From NCBI RefSeq assembly GCF_004801395.1, contig NZ_SSOA01000003.1:372001-436000 (forward strand): a DNA stretch of 64,000 nucleotides, written 5' to 3'. This DNA is from Gillisella terrae (GTDB taxonomy: Bacteria; Pseudomonadota; Alphaproteobacteria; Rhizobiales; Rhizobiaceae). Made by a program: the position numbers and the translations under genes. Below are positions 16,458-25,587 of the stretch, one piece after another. The notes beneath the pieces were generated by a model. It ran no database searches. It saw only the letters and a program-made list of their open reading frames with translations, and was not told the origin of the DNA. Position 1 is the stretch's first letter; every line of letters begins with the position of its first letter.

Positions 16458-17018
16458 GTGAGCGCTAAAGCTGATCAAATGGCGATTCTTAGATATCTAT
16501 ATGAGCGTTTAGATGGCGGAGACTCACGTTACTGTACGATTGCAACGATAAAGAGAAACACGGGGCTACAGCGCGCTAATCAGTATTTATTAGCTTTGAC
16601 CGATGATTTAGAGACTGCGGGCATGCTGATCACTCGTCAGGCATATCAAATGTCCGGAGGGAGATTATTTCAGATAACTGCTGCAGGATATGATGCGATA
16701 GCCACAGGAGATATGCCTTTAATCGTGGACAGTGCGACATGGACTGGTCGATTTGACTTGTCAGAATATCAAAAAACAGAGATTCGCCGAATTCTTTCTG
16801 AAATGCGGACTGTTATTGAAGCGGCTAAGTTATCAAACGCCCAAACGGCAAATGCTATTGCATTGATAGAGGCGGCTGAAAAATTAATAGAGACACCAGA
16901 TCCACTTTGGCCTGAGATTATGCGTCTTCTGCGCTCTCCTGCGATTGCTGGTGTGGTAGGGATTGCAGGACTCCTGTTGTCTATCGCGCAGATCGTTATG
17001 GCGGCGGCAGGTTCATAA
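16458..17018 (+). CDS. Winged-helix-like protein with C-terminal membrane anchor, unknown family
   Basis: 186 aa from a GTG start preceded by GGGAGAG. The N-terminal ~85 residues look like a winged helix (MAILRYLYERLDGGDS, then a recognition-helix-like segment and a GGRLFQITAAGYDA wing). A charged helical linker of about 60 residues follows, and the C-terminus is hydrophobic (about 160-183), suggesting a tail anchor. Codon use is clearly more AT-rich than in neighbouring genes, as expected for an acquired gene. It is divergent from the AbiEii pair. The function is not recognised. Confidence 0.65.
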   Translation: MSAKADQMAILRYLYERLDGGDSRYCTIATIKRNTGLQRANQYLLALTDDLETAGMLITRQAYQMSGGRLFQITAAGYDAIATGDMPLIVDSATWTGRFDLSEYQKTEIRRILSEMRTVIEAAKLSNAQTANAIALIEAAEKLIETPDPLWPEIMRLLRSPAIAGVVGIAGLLLSIAQIVMAAAGS

Positions 17019-17311
17019 CGGTGTCTTTTGACGGTTGACGGACAACCCCAGCGCTCTCAGCCCACCCCAAATCACCCCATGTCGCAATCCATATCTGCGA
17101 TGTCGTAGGCCAAGCGGGCGTGTGTCGCTGGCTTGTGGCTAGATAGAACAAAGCTCACATAGCCTTAAAAACATTGGTTCTGATCCGCTTGATGGTTTAG
17201 AATAGTTGCAGGCTGTGGGGGTGGTTATGAGGCAAAGGTCGCGCTGTGCGGATCAAAGGTAAGGGCTCCTTCCTTTCGATGCTACCGCGCCAGTTGGAAA
17301 ACGAGGGTATC

Positions 17312-18556
17312 ATGGATCTTCACAGCACCGTTCTGCGTCAGCTTAAAAACCGCCGCGATGGTTATAGTCTGGAGCAGCCGTTCTATATCGATAAGGATTA
17401 TTTCAAGCTCGATATGGAGATGATCTGGTATCGCGATTGGCTGTTTATGGGCCATGATTGCGAAATCCCCAAGGCTGGCAATTATTTCACCGTGCAGGTG
17501 GGTGATTATCCGGTGGTGGTCGTGCGCGGGCGTGATGGCGTGATCCGTGCTTTCCACAACACCTGTCGTCACCGTGGCCATCGCGTCTGCACGCAGGAGC
17601 GCGGCGCATCGGCAAAGCTGGTCTGTCCTTATCACCAGTGGACCTATGATCTGGATGGATCGCTGGTGTTTGCGCGCCAGATGGGCGAGGATTTTGACAA
17701 GTCGCAGCATGGTATGAAGCCGGTGGCTTGTGAGAGTGTCGGCGGTTACATTTTTATCTGCCTGGCTGATCAGCCGATGGATTTTGCGCCGGTGCGCGCC
17801 ACCATCGAGCCATTCATGCTGCCGCATCATTTGAAAGATGCAAAGATTGCCCATCGCAACACCATTATTGAAAAGGGCAATTGGAAGCTGGTGTGGGAAA
17901 ACAACCGCGAATGCTACCATTGCGCGGGCAACCATCCCGAGCTCTGCCGCACCTATCCCGAAGCGCCAAGCGCCACGGGCGTGCAGGGTGCCGGTGATGA
18001 TCCGGTGATTACCGAACATTGGCAGCGCTGCGAGGCCGCTGGCCTTCCAAGCACCTTTACCATGCATGAAAGCGGTCAGTTCCGCGTGGCGCGCATGCCG
18101 CTTATTCAGGATGCCGAGAGCTACACCATGGATGGCAAGCGGGCGGTAAAGCGGCCTTTGTCGGATGATGTGAAGATTTCGCACATCGGCACCATGCTGC
18201 TGTTCCACTATCCAACCACATGGAACCATATGCTCGGCGATCACGCCATTTCCTTCCGCGTGCTGCCGATCAGCGCCGAGGAAACCGCAGTAACCACCAC
18301 ATGGCTGGTGCATAAGGATGCCGTGGAAGGCGTGGATTACAATCTGCATGACCTGACTCATGTCTGGAACATGACCAATGATCAGGACCGCTCGATTGTC
18401 GAAGAAAATGCCTTTGGCATTCGCTCGCCTGCCTATGAGCCGGGTCCGTATTCGCCGGATCATGAAGGCGGCGTGATGCAGTTTGTGGAATGGTATGCAA
18501 ACTTCATGACGGACCGTTTGCAGGGTGATAAGGCTCCGCTTTCTGTGGTGGCATAA
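17312..18556 (+). CDS. gbcA: Rieske-type oxygenase, glycine-betaine demethylase-like (GbcA-like)
   Basis: 414 aa. The Rieske [2Fe-2S] ligands are C85-x-H87 and C105-x2-H108. The catalytic domain carries the mononuclear-iron motif NNRECYHCAGNHPEL. Together with the downstream reductase it matches the GbcA/GbcB system that removes a methyl from glycine betaine to give dimethylglycine; a related betaine such as proline betaine is possible. Start ATG 17312 (MDLHSTV) has GAGG five bases upstream and is preferred to the longer frame from 17246. The gene symbol rests on similarity and context. Confidence 0.85.
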   Translation: MDLHSTVLRQLKNRRDGYSLEQPFYIDKDYFKLDMEMIWYRDWLFMGHDCEIPKAGNYFTVQVGDYPVVVVRGRDGVIRAFHNTCRHRGHRVCTQERGASAKLVCPYHQWTYDLDGSLVFARQMGEDFDKSQHGMKPVACESVGGYIFICLADQPMDFAPVRATIEPFMLPHHLKDAKIAHRNTIIEKGNWKLVWENNRECYHCAGNHPELCRTYPEAPSATGVQGAGDDPVITEHWQRCEAAGLPSTFTMHESGQFRVARMPLIQDAESYTMDGKRAVKRPLSDDVKISHIGTMLLFHYPTTWNHMLGDHAISFRVLPISAEETAVTTTWLVHKDAVEGVDYNLHDLTHVWNMTNDQDRSIVEENAFGIRSPAYEPGPYSPDHEGGVMQFVEWYANFMTDRLQGDKAPLSVVA

Positions 18557-18573
18557 GGGATTGATAACAGACC

Positions 18574-19656
18574 ATGGCGATTGAGAAGTCTTACAAACAC
18601 GTCGATGAAATGCGCCCGTGGTCTGACCGGACCCATCTGCTGGAATGTGTGGCCTGGACCCCGGAAGCTCCGGATGTGATGACCTTCACGTTTAAGCCGG
18701 ACCACCCGGAACATTGGTTTCGCTATCTTCCCGGCCAGTTTGTGACGCTGGAATTGCCGGTGGGGCCAGAGCCGGTGTTGCGTACCTATACGCTGTCGTC
18801 CAGTCCGTCGCGGCCCTATACGGTGGCCGTGACGGTGAAGGCGCAAAAGGACAGCATCGGCACCCGCTGGATGTTTGAAAATCTCAAACCCGGCATGAAA
18901 ATCAGGGCGATTGGCCCGCTGGGTGATTTCTCTTACGTCAAACATCCCGGCGACAAATATCTGTTCATCTCGGCAGGCTCCGGCATTACGCCGATGATGT
19001 CGATGACCCGCGATATGGCCGACCGCCAGCCCGATAGCGACATTGCCTTCATCCACTGCGCCCGCTCGCCAGATGATATTATCTTCCGCTGGGAGCTGGA
19101 ATATAAGGCGCGCTATCTGCCGTTTTTCCAGCTCGGCTTTATTGTTGAGCAATTGCAGCGCTCACAGCTGTGGTCTGGCCTGCGCGGCTTTATTGATAAG
19201 GCCAAGATTGGCCTTCTGGCTCCGGATTTTCTTGAGCGCACAGTGTTTTGCTGCGGGCCTGAGCCGTTTATGGCCACGGTGCGCGAGTCATTGGCCGGTG
19301 CCGGGTTTGATATGAGCCGCTATCACGAGGAAACCTTCCAGCCGGTGGCTCCTGCCTTGCCGGTTGTGGTGGCGGACCCGTCCGGCGAGGTCAAGACCAA
19401 CACCATCTCCTTCACCATGGCCGGAAAAGAAGCCCAGTGCGAACCAGGGTTTACCGTGTTGCAGGCCGCCCGCTCGGTGGGTGTGCGCATTGGTGCAGCT
19501 TGCGAGTCTGGTCTGTGCGGCACCTGCAAAGTCATGAAAATTTCCGGCGAGGTTGAGATGGCCCACAATGGCGGCATTCTCGATGAGGAGATTGAAGAGG
19601 GCTATATTCTGGCCTGCTGCTCACGTCCTATTGGCGATGTGGAGGTCGAGGCCTGA
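18574..19656 (+). CDS. gbcB: Ferredoxin reductase for the Rieske oxygenase (GbcB-like)
   Basis: 360 aa electron-transfer partner of the preceding oxygenase. An FAD domain (about 50-130, RTYTLSSSPS binding FAD) is followed by an NAD domain (SAGSGITPMMSM, CGPEPFM). A C-terminal plant-type [2Fe-2S] ferredoxin carries the pattern CESGLCGTC and a distal Cys in ILACCS. It passes electrons from NAD(P)H to the Rieske centre. It starts 17 bases after gbcA and is surely in the same operon. Confidence 0.87.
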   Translation: MAIEKSYKHVDEMRPWSDRTHLLECVAWTPEAPDVMTFTFKPDHPEHWFRYLPGQFVTLELPVGPEPVLRTYTLSSSPSRPYTVAVTVKAQKDSIGTRWMFENLKPGMKIRAIGPLGDFSYVKHPGDKYLFISAGSGITPMMSMTRDMADRQPDSDIAFIHCARSPDDIIFRWELEYKARYLPFFQLGFIVEQLQRSQLWSGLRGFIDKAKIGLLAPDFLERTVFCCGPEPFMATVRESLAGAGFDMSRYHEETFQPVAPALPVVVADPSGEVKTNTISFTMAGKEAQCEPGFTVLQAARSVGVRIGAACESGLCGTCKVMKISGEVEMAHNGGILDEEIEEGYILACCSRPIGDVEVEA

Positions 19657-19727
19657 GCAGAGGCCTTGTCCGATAAATCAGTGGCTGCGGGCGTCTGAAC
19701 GACGGGGCCGCTTTCCGGTGCCATGCT

Positions 19728-19901
19728 TTAATCGGTGATGTCAGGGGTCTGGGGCGCTAACTGCGCGCCAGCCTCTTTTTCTTTCTGCGCCTTATCCTGA
19801 TCGTGATGCCACTTGATGGCGAAGTAGGCGGCTGTGCCCAACACGATAATTTTGAAGGGGAAGAAAACGATCGGAAACCAATCCACCCAGTCGCCCGTCA
19901 T
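19728..19901 (-). CDS. Small single-span membrane protein (57 aa)
   Basis: A short frame from ATG 19901 to TAA 19728 encodes MTGDWVDWFPIVFFPFKIIV and on to ATD-like end QTPDITD. One hydrophobic span (about 8-27) is followed by a charged His/Lys/Glu tail (KWHHDQDKAQKEKEAG). An AAGGA ribosome-binding site precedes the ATG at good spacing. It is convergent with gbcB. No family is recognised, but the start signal, hydrophobic profile and codon use make it a credible gene. Confidence 0.7.
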   Translation of the reverse strand: MTGDWVDWFPIVFFPFKIIVLGTAAYFAIKWHHDQDKAQKEKEAGAQLAPQTPDITD

Positions 19902-20083
19902 TGATCCATTCCTTCCAGAAGTTGGTTATGTGCCATCTTCTTTAGAAGAACGGTCTGATGAGTGAAATGTGCGTTTTGTCGCAGTAGCCTTTGCCCCCAG
20001 TCCACATCCGGACGTGAAGCCAATCGCTTATGACAATCGGAGCAACCGACGCCGCAACTGCTTTGGAATGCCCTGTTTCAGGC

Positions 20084-20689
20084 TTACATCCGGGCAATGA
20101 TTTCGCGCAGCGCGGGCTTTTGGGCTCCCAGCATCAATACATTTTTCAGCGCCACTTTCGGATCAGTGGTGCGAAACAGCAGGCCGTCTTCACGGATCGA
20201 GCGGTCAATGGTCATTTTGCGCGTTTCCTGATCAGGCTTGAGCGCAACAGCAAAATACATTCGGTTATAGTGGGGGCTGATGTGTTCAAAAAAGCGCTCT
20301 TCTCCACCAATCTCGGCAAAGAAATTGGCAATGTAGAAAGACCATTTCACATCGGCATAATTGGCAAAGCTGGTGCGGGCCGCCGTGACGTGGCAATAAC
20401 CCAAATGGGGGATGTCGCTTAATGTCTTTTGAAACACGGCCTTGGGAAAGCGAATGGCGCGGTGCACGGCGTTGAGGCGCTCGTAGGTTTTTTCCCCGGC
20501 TGCTTCCAATCGTTTGGCGGTGCGTTCTGCCACTTCTTCATGGGTGAGATAACGCTTCTCGTCGCTCAGCCAGTCCTCTTGCTGGCGAATAATCCTGCCG
20601 GTGCGTAAGAATTCCGAGTGGGCATTCCTGGCGCGCTTTTTGATAAGCGCGATTGGGTTCGGCGCGGCAAAATATTTCAGCTTTGACAT
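20084..20689 (-). CDS. Conserved hypothetical protein (DUF6656-like)
   Basis: 201 aa, soluble and rich in charged residues, with no signal peptide. It resembles, from memory, the DUF6656 proteins of Rhizobiaceae; function unknown. Visible features are a basic N-terminus (PNPIALIKKRARNAH), a repeated Glu/Lys helix region (HEEVAERTAKRLEAAGEKTYERL) and a compact middle segment (HLGYCHVTAARTSF). Start ATG 20689 has GGAGAG seven bases upstream. A GTG five codons earlier is less likely. Family assignment is tentative; existence of the gene is secure. Confidence 0.68.
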   Translation of the reverse strand: MSKLKYFAAPNPIALIKKRARNAHSEFLRTGRIIRQQEDWLSDEKRYLTHEEVAERTAKRLEAAGEKTYERLNAVHRAIRFPKAVFQKTLSDIPHLGYCHVTAARTSFANYADVKWSFYIANFFAEIGGEERFFEHISPHYNRMYFAVALKPDQETRKMTIDRSIREDGLLFRTTDPKVALKNVLMLGAQKPALREIIARM

Positions 20690-21044
20690 GGGCGAACTCT
20701 CCACACATTGAACTCAACGACGTCAGCGCGCGCAACAGGATATAGAACAGTGATGTCCATGTTCAGCGGCGCTTATGCATAACTTGCTGTCTTGCTTGAG
20801 CATTGCCTACGTCTCATGCGGCTATTGTGCCACCATGGTCCAGCAGGCCGTGCCCAGCACAGCACGATAAGCGGCATGGATTACGCGAGGCTTGCCTTTG
20901 CGTTCATGGCTTGATGTGACAGTTGTTTGTTCAAGGTAATTTAGATGTTAGGAAGTGTTAATTTCAGGTTCATCTGTCACTCCGTATGCTGATGATGAAG
21001 AGGCCGTATTGGCAGTTAAATGTGAAGGTGTTGGAGGTCTGGTC
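20690..21044. other. Intergenic region
   Basis: 355 bases between two divergent genes. It should contain both promoters. AT-rich stretches occur near 20920-20950, but no repeat, hairpin or recognisable operator was found. Confidence 0.4.
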
Positions 21045-21530
21045 ATGGCGATGATGAAGCGTTTGGCAGTGGTGGGAACAGCAATGGCTGTTCTGGCAAG
21101 TTCTCTTGGATCCGCTCAGGCAATGCCGGTCACGGGCTTTACCCCTGTGGCCAAAGCAACATCGCCGGTTGAGCAAGTGCAATGGCGTGGTGACGGCTAT
21201 TATGGCCGCTCTTATTATGATCGTCCGCATTATCGTCACTATGGCGGTGGCTATTATCGCGGATATCGTGGTTATGACCGCCCGCGTGAGCATTATCGCC
21301 GTCACCATGATGGTCGCTGGTATCCGCTGGCGGCCTTTGCGGCAGGCGCACTGATTGGGGGTGCTATTGCCGCGCAACCGCGGCAGGCTCCCATTCCACG
21401 CGGCGGCAATGGCATAAACCCGCGTCATTACCAGTGGTGTGAAGGGCGCTACCGCAGCTATGACGCTTACAGCAATACATTCGTGACCTATTCTGGCGTT
21501 CGCCAGCAGTGCCTGTCACCTTACTATTGA
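21045..21530 (+). CDS. BA14K family secreted protein
   Basis: 161-aa precursor with a signal peptide (about 1-27, ending GSAQA). A Tyr/Arg/His/Gly-rich low-complexity segment (about 45-85) is followed by a hydrophobic Gly/Ala stretch ([15 protein letters not shown]). The C-terminal BA14K motif reads [16 protein letters not shown] and ends RQQCLSPYY, with two Cys that may pair. Founders of the family are Brucella immunoreactive lectin-like proteins at the envelope. Start ATG 21045 follows GGAGGT; the longer frame from 20955 is rejected. Confidence 0.85.
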   Translation: MAMMKRLAVVGTAMAVLASSLGSAQAMPVTGFTPVAKATSPVEQVQWRGDGYYGRSYYDRPHYRHYGGGYYRGYRGYDRPREHYRRHHDGRWYPLAAFAAGALIGGAIAAQPRQAPIPRGGNGINPRHYQWCEGRYRSYDAYSNTFVTYSGVRQQCLSPYY

Positions 21531-21553
21531 TCAGCTCTTTGGGTTTTGCGCGA

Positions 21554-21578
21554 CGCCCGGCCTTATGCCGGGCGTTTT
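21554..21578 (+). terminator. Rho-independent terminator after the BA14K gene
   Basis: Stem CGCCCGGC/GCCGGGCG with loop CTTAT, then TTTT and further T-rich sequence. It lies 23 bases after the stop. Confidence 0.85.
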
Positions 21579-21588
21579 GCGTTTTCGT

Positions 21589-22584
21589 TCACAAAATCTT
21601 GGCGCGTTTCAAAATCATCCACGCAAACAGGATTGAGCCGATAATAAAGGCAATGGCATAGGCCGAGCCTTCCGGGCCACTGGTGAAGGGCAGGTGCGAG
21701 GTATTCATGCCAAAAAAGCCGGTGACCAGCGATGGCGGTAGCAAAAATGCCGTCATCAGCGACAAAACATAAAGATGCCGGTTGGTTTCCGATGAAAGCT
21801 TGCTGTCTATTTCTTCATGCAGAAGGCGGGCGCGCTCATGCAGGGCATAGACATCGTGGTCGGCGGCTTCCAACCGGCTGATCAGGCGGATGGCCACATC
21901 TTCAAACCCTTCCGGCATTTCATCATCATCAGCGGCCGCCGCCCGGCGCATCAGGCTCAACATGCCGCGCAAATGCCGGTGCAGACGCACAATCACGCGA
22001 CGCAAAGGGGCAAGCTGGGTGCGCTCGTCGCGCACATCCTCATCATAGACCACGTCTTCAATGCGGTTGATCTCATCCATCAACTCAATCACCAGCGCCA
22101 TGATGCCGCGCTGCGATTCGGCCACCAGCACTTCGTAGACATGCAAGGGCGAGCGAAATTTGGCCGGGTTTTTCTCTAAAGATGCGCGCAACAGATCCAC
22201 GGAACGAATGGGTTGCAGCCTCGTGGTAATGATGAAGCGATCCGAAAGCGCAAAATGCAGCCAGCCAATATCGCGGGTGGTTGCGTCAAATTCGCGTTGA
22301 AAATCCACCAAAGTGCCGCAAATCAATTGATCATCGACCGAAAGGGCGGCGTGATGCTCGTGGTTGATGAGGGCGGCCCGTGATGCTTCGGTTAATCCGG
22401 CAAAGTTTTCGAGAAAGGCCGGGACGCGACCGTCGGCAAGGCTTAAGTGCAGCCAGATAAATCCTGTTTCAAAGGAGAGCTCATCCGCAGTCACATCCAT
22501 CGGCAGGTGCACGGCCGTGCGGCTTTCCTGATCAATGTGATAGGCCCACACAAGACCAGGGATAACACTTGGCGTGGTCAGCAT
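21589..22584 (-). CDS. CorA-like divalent cation transporter
   Basis: 331 aa of the CorA/ZntB superfamily. A large cytoplasmic N-terminal domain with a long helix (LHRHLRGMLSLMRR...) leads to two C-terminal membrane spans. The first span ends in the GMN signature (FFGMNTSHLPF). It may carry Mg or Zn; the residues after GMN do not settle CorA against ZntB. Start ATG 22584 (MLTTPSV) has AGGAG upstream and is preferred to the frame from 22629. Convergent with BA14K. Confidence 0.85.
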   Translation of the reverse strand: MLTTPSVIPGLVWAYHIDQESRTAVHLPMDVTADELSFETGFIWLHLSLADGRVPAFLENFAGLTEASRAALINHEHHAALSVDDQLICGTLVDFQREFDATTRDIGWLHFALSDRFIITTRLQPIRSVDLLRASLEKNPAKFRSPLHVYEVLVAESQRGIMALVIELMDEINRIEDVVYDEDVRDERTQLAPLRRVIVRLHRHLRGMLSLMRRAAAADDDEMPEGFEDVAIRLISRLEAADHDVYALHERARLLHEEIDSKLSSETNRHLYVLSLMTAFLLPPSLVTGFFGMNTSHLPFTSGPEGSAYAIAFIIGSILFAWMILKRAKIL

Positions 22585-22821
22585 GGTGGGTAAGCTCCTG
22601 ACAAAACAACTGAAATTGCAAACACGCACTCAAAGCCCCGGTTATCAAGGCGCGCGCATCTGGCTGTATATGCCGCGATTGTGACGGAAGGATCAATACG
22701 CTCTTCACATTGCCGTTCTCAATGCCGATAACTTTGCGGTGTGATCTTTCGTCGGCAAATTGTTGACGTTTACGTAAAAATCAATAGGCTGTAGGCACGA
22801 TACGGGATGGAGGAGATGACA

Positions 22822-24621
22822 ATGTATAAGGCCCCTGTTGAGCAGATAGCCTTTACCCTCAAACATGTTGCCGGCATGGCGCAAGCGCTGGAGGAGGGGC
22901 GGTTTGGAGACCTCTCGGAAGATCTGGTCGATGCGATTTTGGATGAGGCTGGCCGCTTCGCGACGCAGGAAGTGGCACCGCTTGCGGCGATTGGTGATCG
23001 GCAGGGCGCAACATTGTCCGACGCCAAAGTGACCTTGCCCGATGGCTGGGCCGATCTTTATCGCCGCTGGGCAGAAGGTGGCTGGAACGGGCTGGTGGCT
23101 GAAGAGCGCTACGGCGGACAGGCCTTGCCACATCTTTTGAATGTTGCAGCACTGGAAATGTGGAATTCCGGCTCCATGGCCTTTGCGCTTGGCCCCACCT
23201 TGACCATGGGGGCGGCAGAAGCGCTGGCGGCGCACGGCAGTGACGCTCTTAAAGAGAAATTTCTGCACAAGATGGTGTCTGGCGAATGGATGGCCAGCAT
23301 GAACCTCACCGAGCCGCATGCAGGCTCTGATCTGGGGGTGATGAAAAGCCGCGCCGAGCGCCGCGATGATGGCAGCTACCGGATTTTCGGCCAGAAAATC
23401 TTCATCACCTGGGGTGAGCATGATGCCACCGAAAACATTATTCATCTGGTGTTGGCAAGGCTGCCCGATGCGCCAGCGGGCACGCGCGGCATTTCGCTGT
23501 TTCTGGTGCCAAAATTTCTGGTCAATGATGATGGGTCGCTGGGGGCGCGCAATGATCTGTTTTGCCATTCGCTGGAGCACAAGCTGGGTATTCATGGCTC
23601 GCCAACCTGCACGATGATTTATGGTGATGGCCGCTTTGGCGATGAGCCGGGGGCGATTGGCTATGTGATCGGTGAGGAAAACAAGGGCCTCGCCTGCATG
23701 TTCACCATGATGAACAATGCGCGTCTGGCGGTGGGCATGCAGGGCGTGGCCATTGCCGAAGCCGCCACCCAGAAAGCCTTGCAATATGCCAAGGAGCGCA
23801 CGCAGGGCAAAGCGCCCGGCTGGAGCGGTGCGGGCATGAGCCCGATTATCGAACACCCGGATGTGGCCCGTACATTGGTGACCATGAAGGCGCTGACCCA
23901 AGGGGCGCGCGCCATCTGCTATCTTTGCGCTTACGCCATCGATATGAGCCATCACACACAAGGTGATGAGTCCAAACACTGGAGCGAGCGCGGCGCTCTG
24001 TTGACACCCATTGCCAAGAGTTTCGCCACCGATATTGGCGTTGAGGTCGCCTCCATGGGCATTCAGGTGCACGGCGGCATGGGCTTTATTGAAGAAACCG
24101 GCGCGGCCCGCTTGCTGCGCGATGCACGTATTGCGCCGATTTATGAAGGCACCAACGGCATTCAGGCCATTGATCTGGTGATGCGCAAATTGCCGCTTTC
24201 CAATGGCGACCATGTGCGCGGCTTTATCAAGGAGTTGAAGGCCATTGCGGTTGAGGTGGATGCATCCAATCAGGAGGGCTTTGGCGAAACGGCTGTGCGC
24301 CTGCTGTCTTCCATCAAGGATCTGGAAGAGGCAACCGAATGGCTCTTGGCAAAGATTGCAGAGGGTGGGCAAGCGGATGCCTTGACCGGTGTATTGGCGG
24401 GTGCCACGCCCTATCAACGCCTGTTTGGCCTCACGCTTACCGGCGCTTACCTCGCCAAGGGTGCGTTGTTTGATGTGGCCAATCATCAGGGGCATCATCT
24501 GCCTTTGTGCCGCTTTGCCGCTGAAAACCTGCTGGCTGAAACCGCAAGCCTCAAACAGGCCGTGGTTGGCGGCGCTGCAAGCCTTGCAAGTGCGCGCAGC
24601 ATTTTGATGGCAGGAGAATAA
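22822..24621 (+). CDS. Acyl-CoA dehydrogenase (long form, about 600 aa)
   Basis: 599-aa flavoenzyme that makes the alpha,beta double bond in an acyl-CoA. The acyl-CoA-binding middle domain (MNLTEPHAGSDLG, GQKIFITWGEHD) is followed by the C-terminal FAD domain with QVHGGMGFIEETG. The catalytic Glu is in IAPIYEGTNGIQA. An extra C-terminal helical domain of roughly 150 residues marks the FadE/DmdC-like long group. Start ATG 22822 (MYKAPVEQ) is seven bases after GGAGGAG; two in-frame ATGs lie just before. The substrate is not known. Confidence 0.9.
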   Translation: MYKAPVEQIAFTLKHVAGMAQALEEGRFGDLSEDLVDAILDEAGRFATQEVAPLAAIGDRQGATLSDAKVTLPDGWADLYRRWAEGGWNGLVAEERYGGQALPHLLNVAALEMWNSGSMAFALGPTLTMGAAEALAAHGSDALKEKFLHKMVSGEWMASMNLTEPHAGSDLGVMKSRAERRDDGSYRIFGQKIFITWGEHDATENIIHLVLARLPDAPAGTRGISLFLVPKFLVNDDGSLGARNDLFCHSLEHKLGIHGSPTCTMIYGDGRFGDEPGAIGYVIGEENKGLACMFTMMNNARLAVGMQGVAIAEAATQKALQYAKERTQGKAPGWSGAGMSPIIEHPDVARTLVTMKALTQGARAICYLCAYAIDMSHHTQGDESKHWSERGALLTPIAKSFATDIGVEVASMGIQVHGGMGFIEETGAARLLRDARIAPIYEGTNGIQAIDLVMRKLPLSNGDHVRGFIKELKAIAVEVDASNQEGFGETAVRLLSSIKDLEEATEWLLAKIAEGGQADALTGVLAGATPYQRLFGLTLTGAYLAKGALFDVANHQGHHLPLCRFAAENLLAETASLKQAVVGGAASLASARSILMAGE

Positions 24622-24623
24622 TC

Positions 24624-25391
24624 ATGAGCGATCATATTCTGGTGGATATGCCCTCTGCCTATCCCGGCGTCATGGTCATCCGGCTCAACCGGCCTGACAA
24701 GAAAAATGCCCTGACATCGGCCATGTATGGCCAGATGACCGTGGCACTCAAAAATGCCGAACAGGACGATGCGGTCCGCACCATTGCCTTTCTGGGCACG
24801 GAAGGCTGCTTTTCGGCAGGCAATGACATGGCTGATTTTCTGACATTTGCCATGTCCGGCGCGAAAGGAGAGCCAGCCGCCTTTGGGCTTTTGAAGGCCT
24901 TGGCGGTGAGTTCCAAACCCATGGTTTCCGGGGTGGATGGTCTGGCCATTGGCATTGGCACGACGCTGCATATGCATTGTGATCTGACCATTGCGTCTGA
25001 TCGCAGCCTGTTCAAAACCCCCTTCGTCGATCTGGCATTGGTGCCGGAAGCGGGATCAAGCCTGCTGGCCCCTCTGGTTATGGGGCATCAACGCGCCTTT
25101 GCGCTGTTGGCCTTGGGCGAGGGATTTTCGGCCAGCCAAGCCCGTGAGGCTGGTTTGATCTGGAAGGTGGTCTCGCCTGAGCAGATTGATGCCGAAACTT
25201 TGACGCTGGCCGCGAGCCTCGCTTCAAAACCGGTTCAGGCCTTGAAAATTGCCCGACAACTGGTGCGCGGTGATCGCGATTTGCTTTTGAAGCGGATGCA
25301 TGAAGAGCTGGATCATTTCGTGGCGCAGCTCAAAAGCGCTGAGGCCCGTGCTGCGTTTGAAGCCTTCATGAGTCGGAAAAATACGCGATAA
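24624..25391 (+). CDS. Enoyl-CoA hydratase/isomerase family protein
   Basis: 255-aa crotonase-fold protein, probably the next step of beta-oxidation after the dehydrogenase two bases upstream. The oxyanion-hole segments are visible: FSAGNDMADF (about 70-80) and the GVDGLAIGIGTTLHMHCDL stretch (about 105-125). PEAGSS carries a Glu suited to isomerase or hydratase chemistry. The operon would convert a saturated acyl-CoA to enoyl- and then hydroxyacyl-CoA or an isomer. A terminator with an inserted element follows. Confidence 0.88.
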   Translation: MSDHILVDMPSAYPGVMVIRLNRPDKKNALTSAMYGQMTVALKNAEQDDAVRTIAFLGTEGCFSAGNDMADFLTFAMSGAKGEPAAFGLLKALAVSSKPMVSGVDGLAIGIGTTLHMHCDLTIASDRSLFKTPFVDLALVPEAGSSLLAPLVMGHQRAFALLALGEGFSASQAREAGLIWKVVSPEQIDAETLTLAASLASKPVQALKIARQLVRGDRDLLLKRMHEELDHFVAQLKSAEARAAFEAFMSRKNTR

Positions 25392-25396
25392 GAAAA

Positions 25397-25416
25397 AGGC
25401 ACCTGATGCGGTGCCT
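25397..25416 (+). repeat. Terminator-derived direct repeat, left copy
   Basis: AGGCACCTGATGCGGTGCCT, a 7-bp stem hairpin, is repeated exactly at 25588-25607. This gene-proximal copy has lost its T-tract because the 171-bp element starts directly after it. It is interpreted as a target-site duplication. Confidence 0.85.
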
Positions 25417-25587
25417 CAGACTGCTGACAAACCCTAAATTTATCCTCGACGTCATGCTCGGCCCTGTGCCGAGCATCTAACCACGCTAATTTCATAAGCA
25501 AAGTCAATTGCTTATCCAGCCACGGCAGACCCTTGGGACAGGCCCGAGGGTGACGAAACGTCAAGCGAGAGGTTTGTCAATAAGCTC
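25417..25587 (+). mobile_element. MITE-like terminator-targeting element, copy 1
   Basis: 171 bp matching 63368-63538 in reverse orientation with only about five differences. It has related ends (GCTGACAAACC and, reversed, GCTTATTGACAAACC) and three internal hairpins: ATGCTCGG...CCGAGCAT, ATAAGCAA...TTGCTTAT, and CC-TGGG...CCCGAGGG. It encodes no protein of its own. The 20-bp flanking direct repeats are the terminator hairpin. It is inferred to be a non-autonomous mobile element; no transposase partner is in the window. Confidence 0.8.

Noticed and set aside
22705..24498. 597-codon open frame on the minus strand
   Set aside because: It lies fully opposite the acyl-CoA dehydrogenase gene and has the His/Gln/Arg-rich look of a shadow frame.
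25313..25564. 83-codon minus frame across the end of the enoyl-CoA hydratase gene
   Set aside because: Its conserved-looking part is the translated 171-bp repeat, and the same peptide recurs at 63448 within copy 2.
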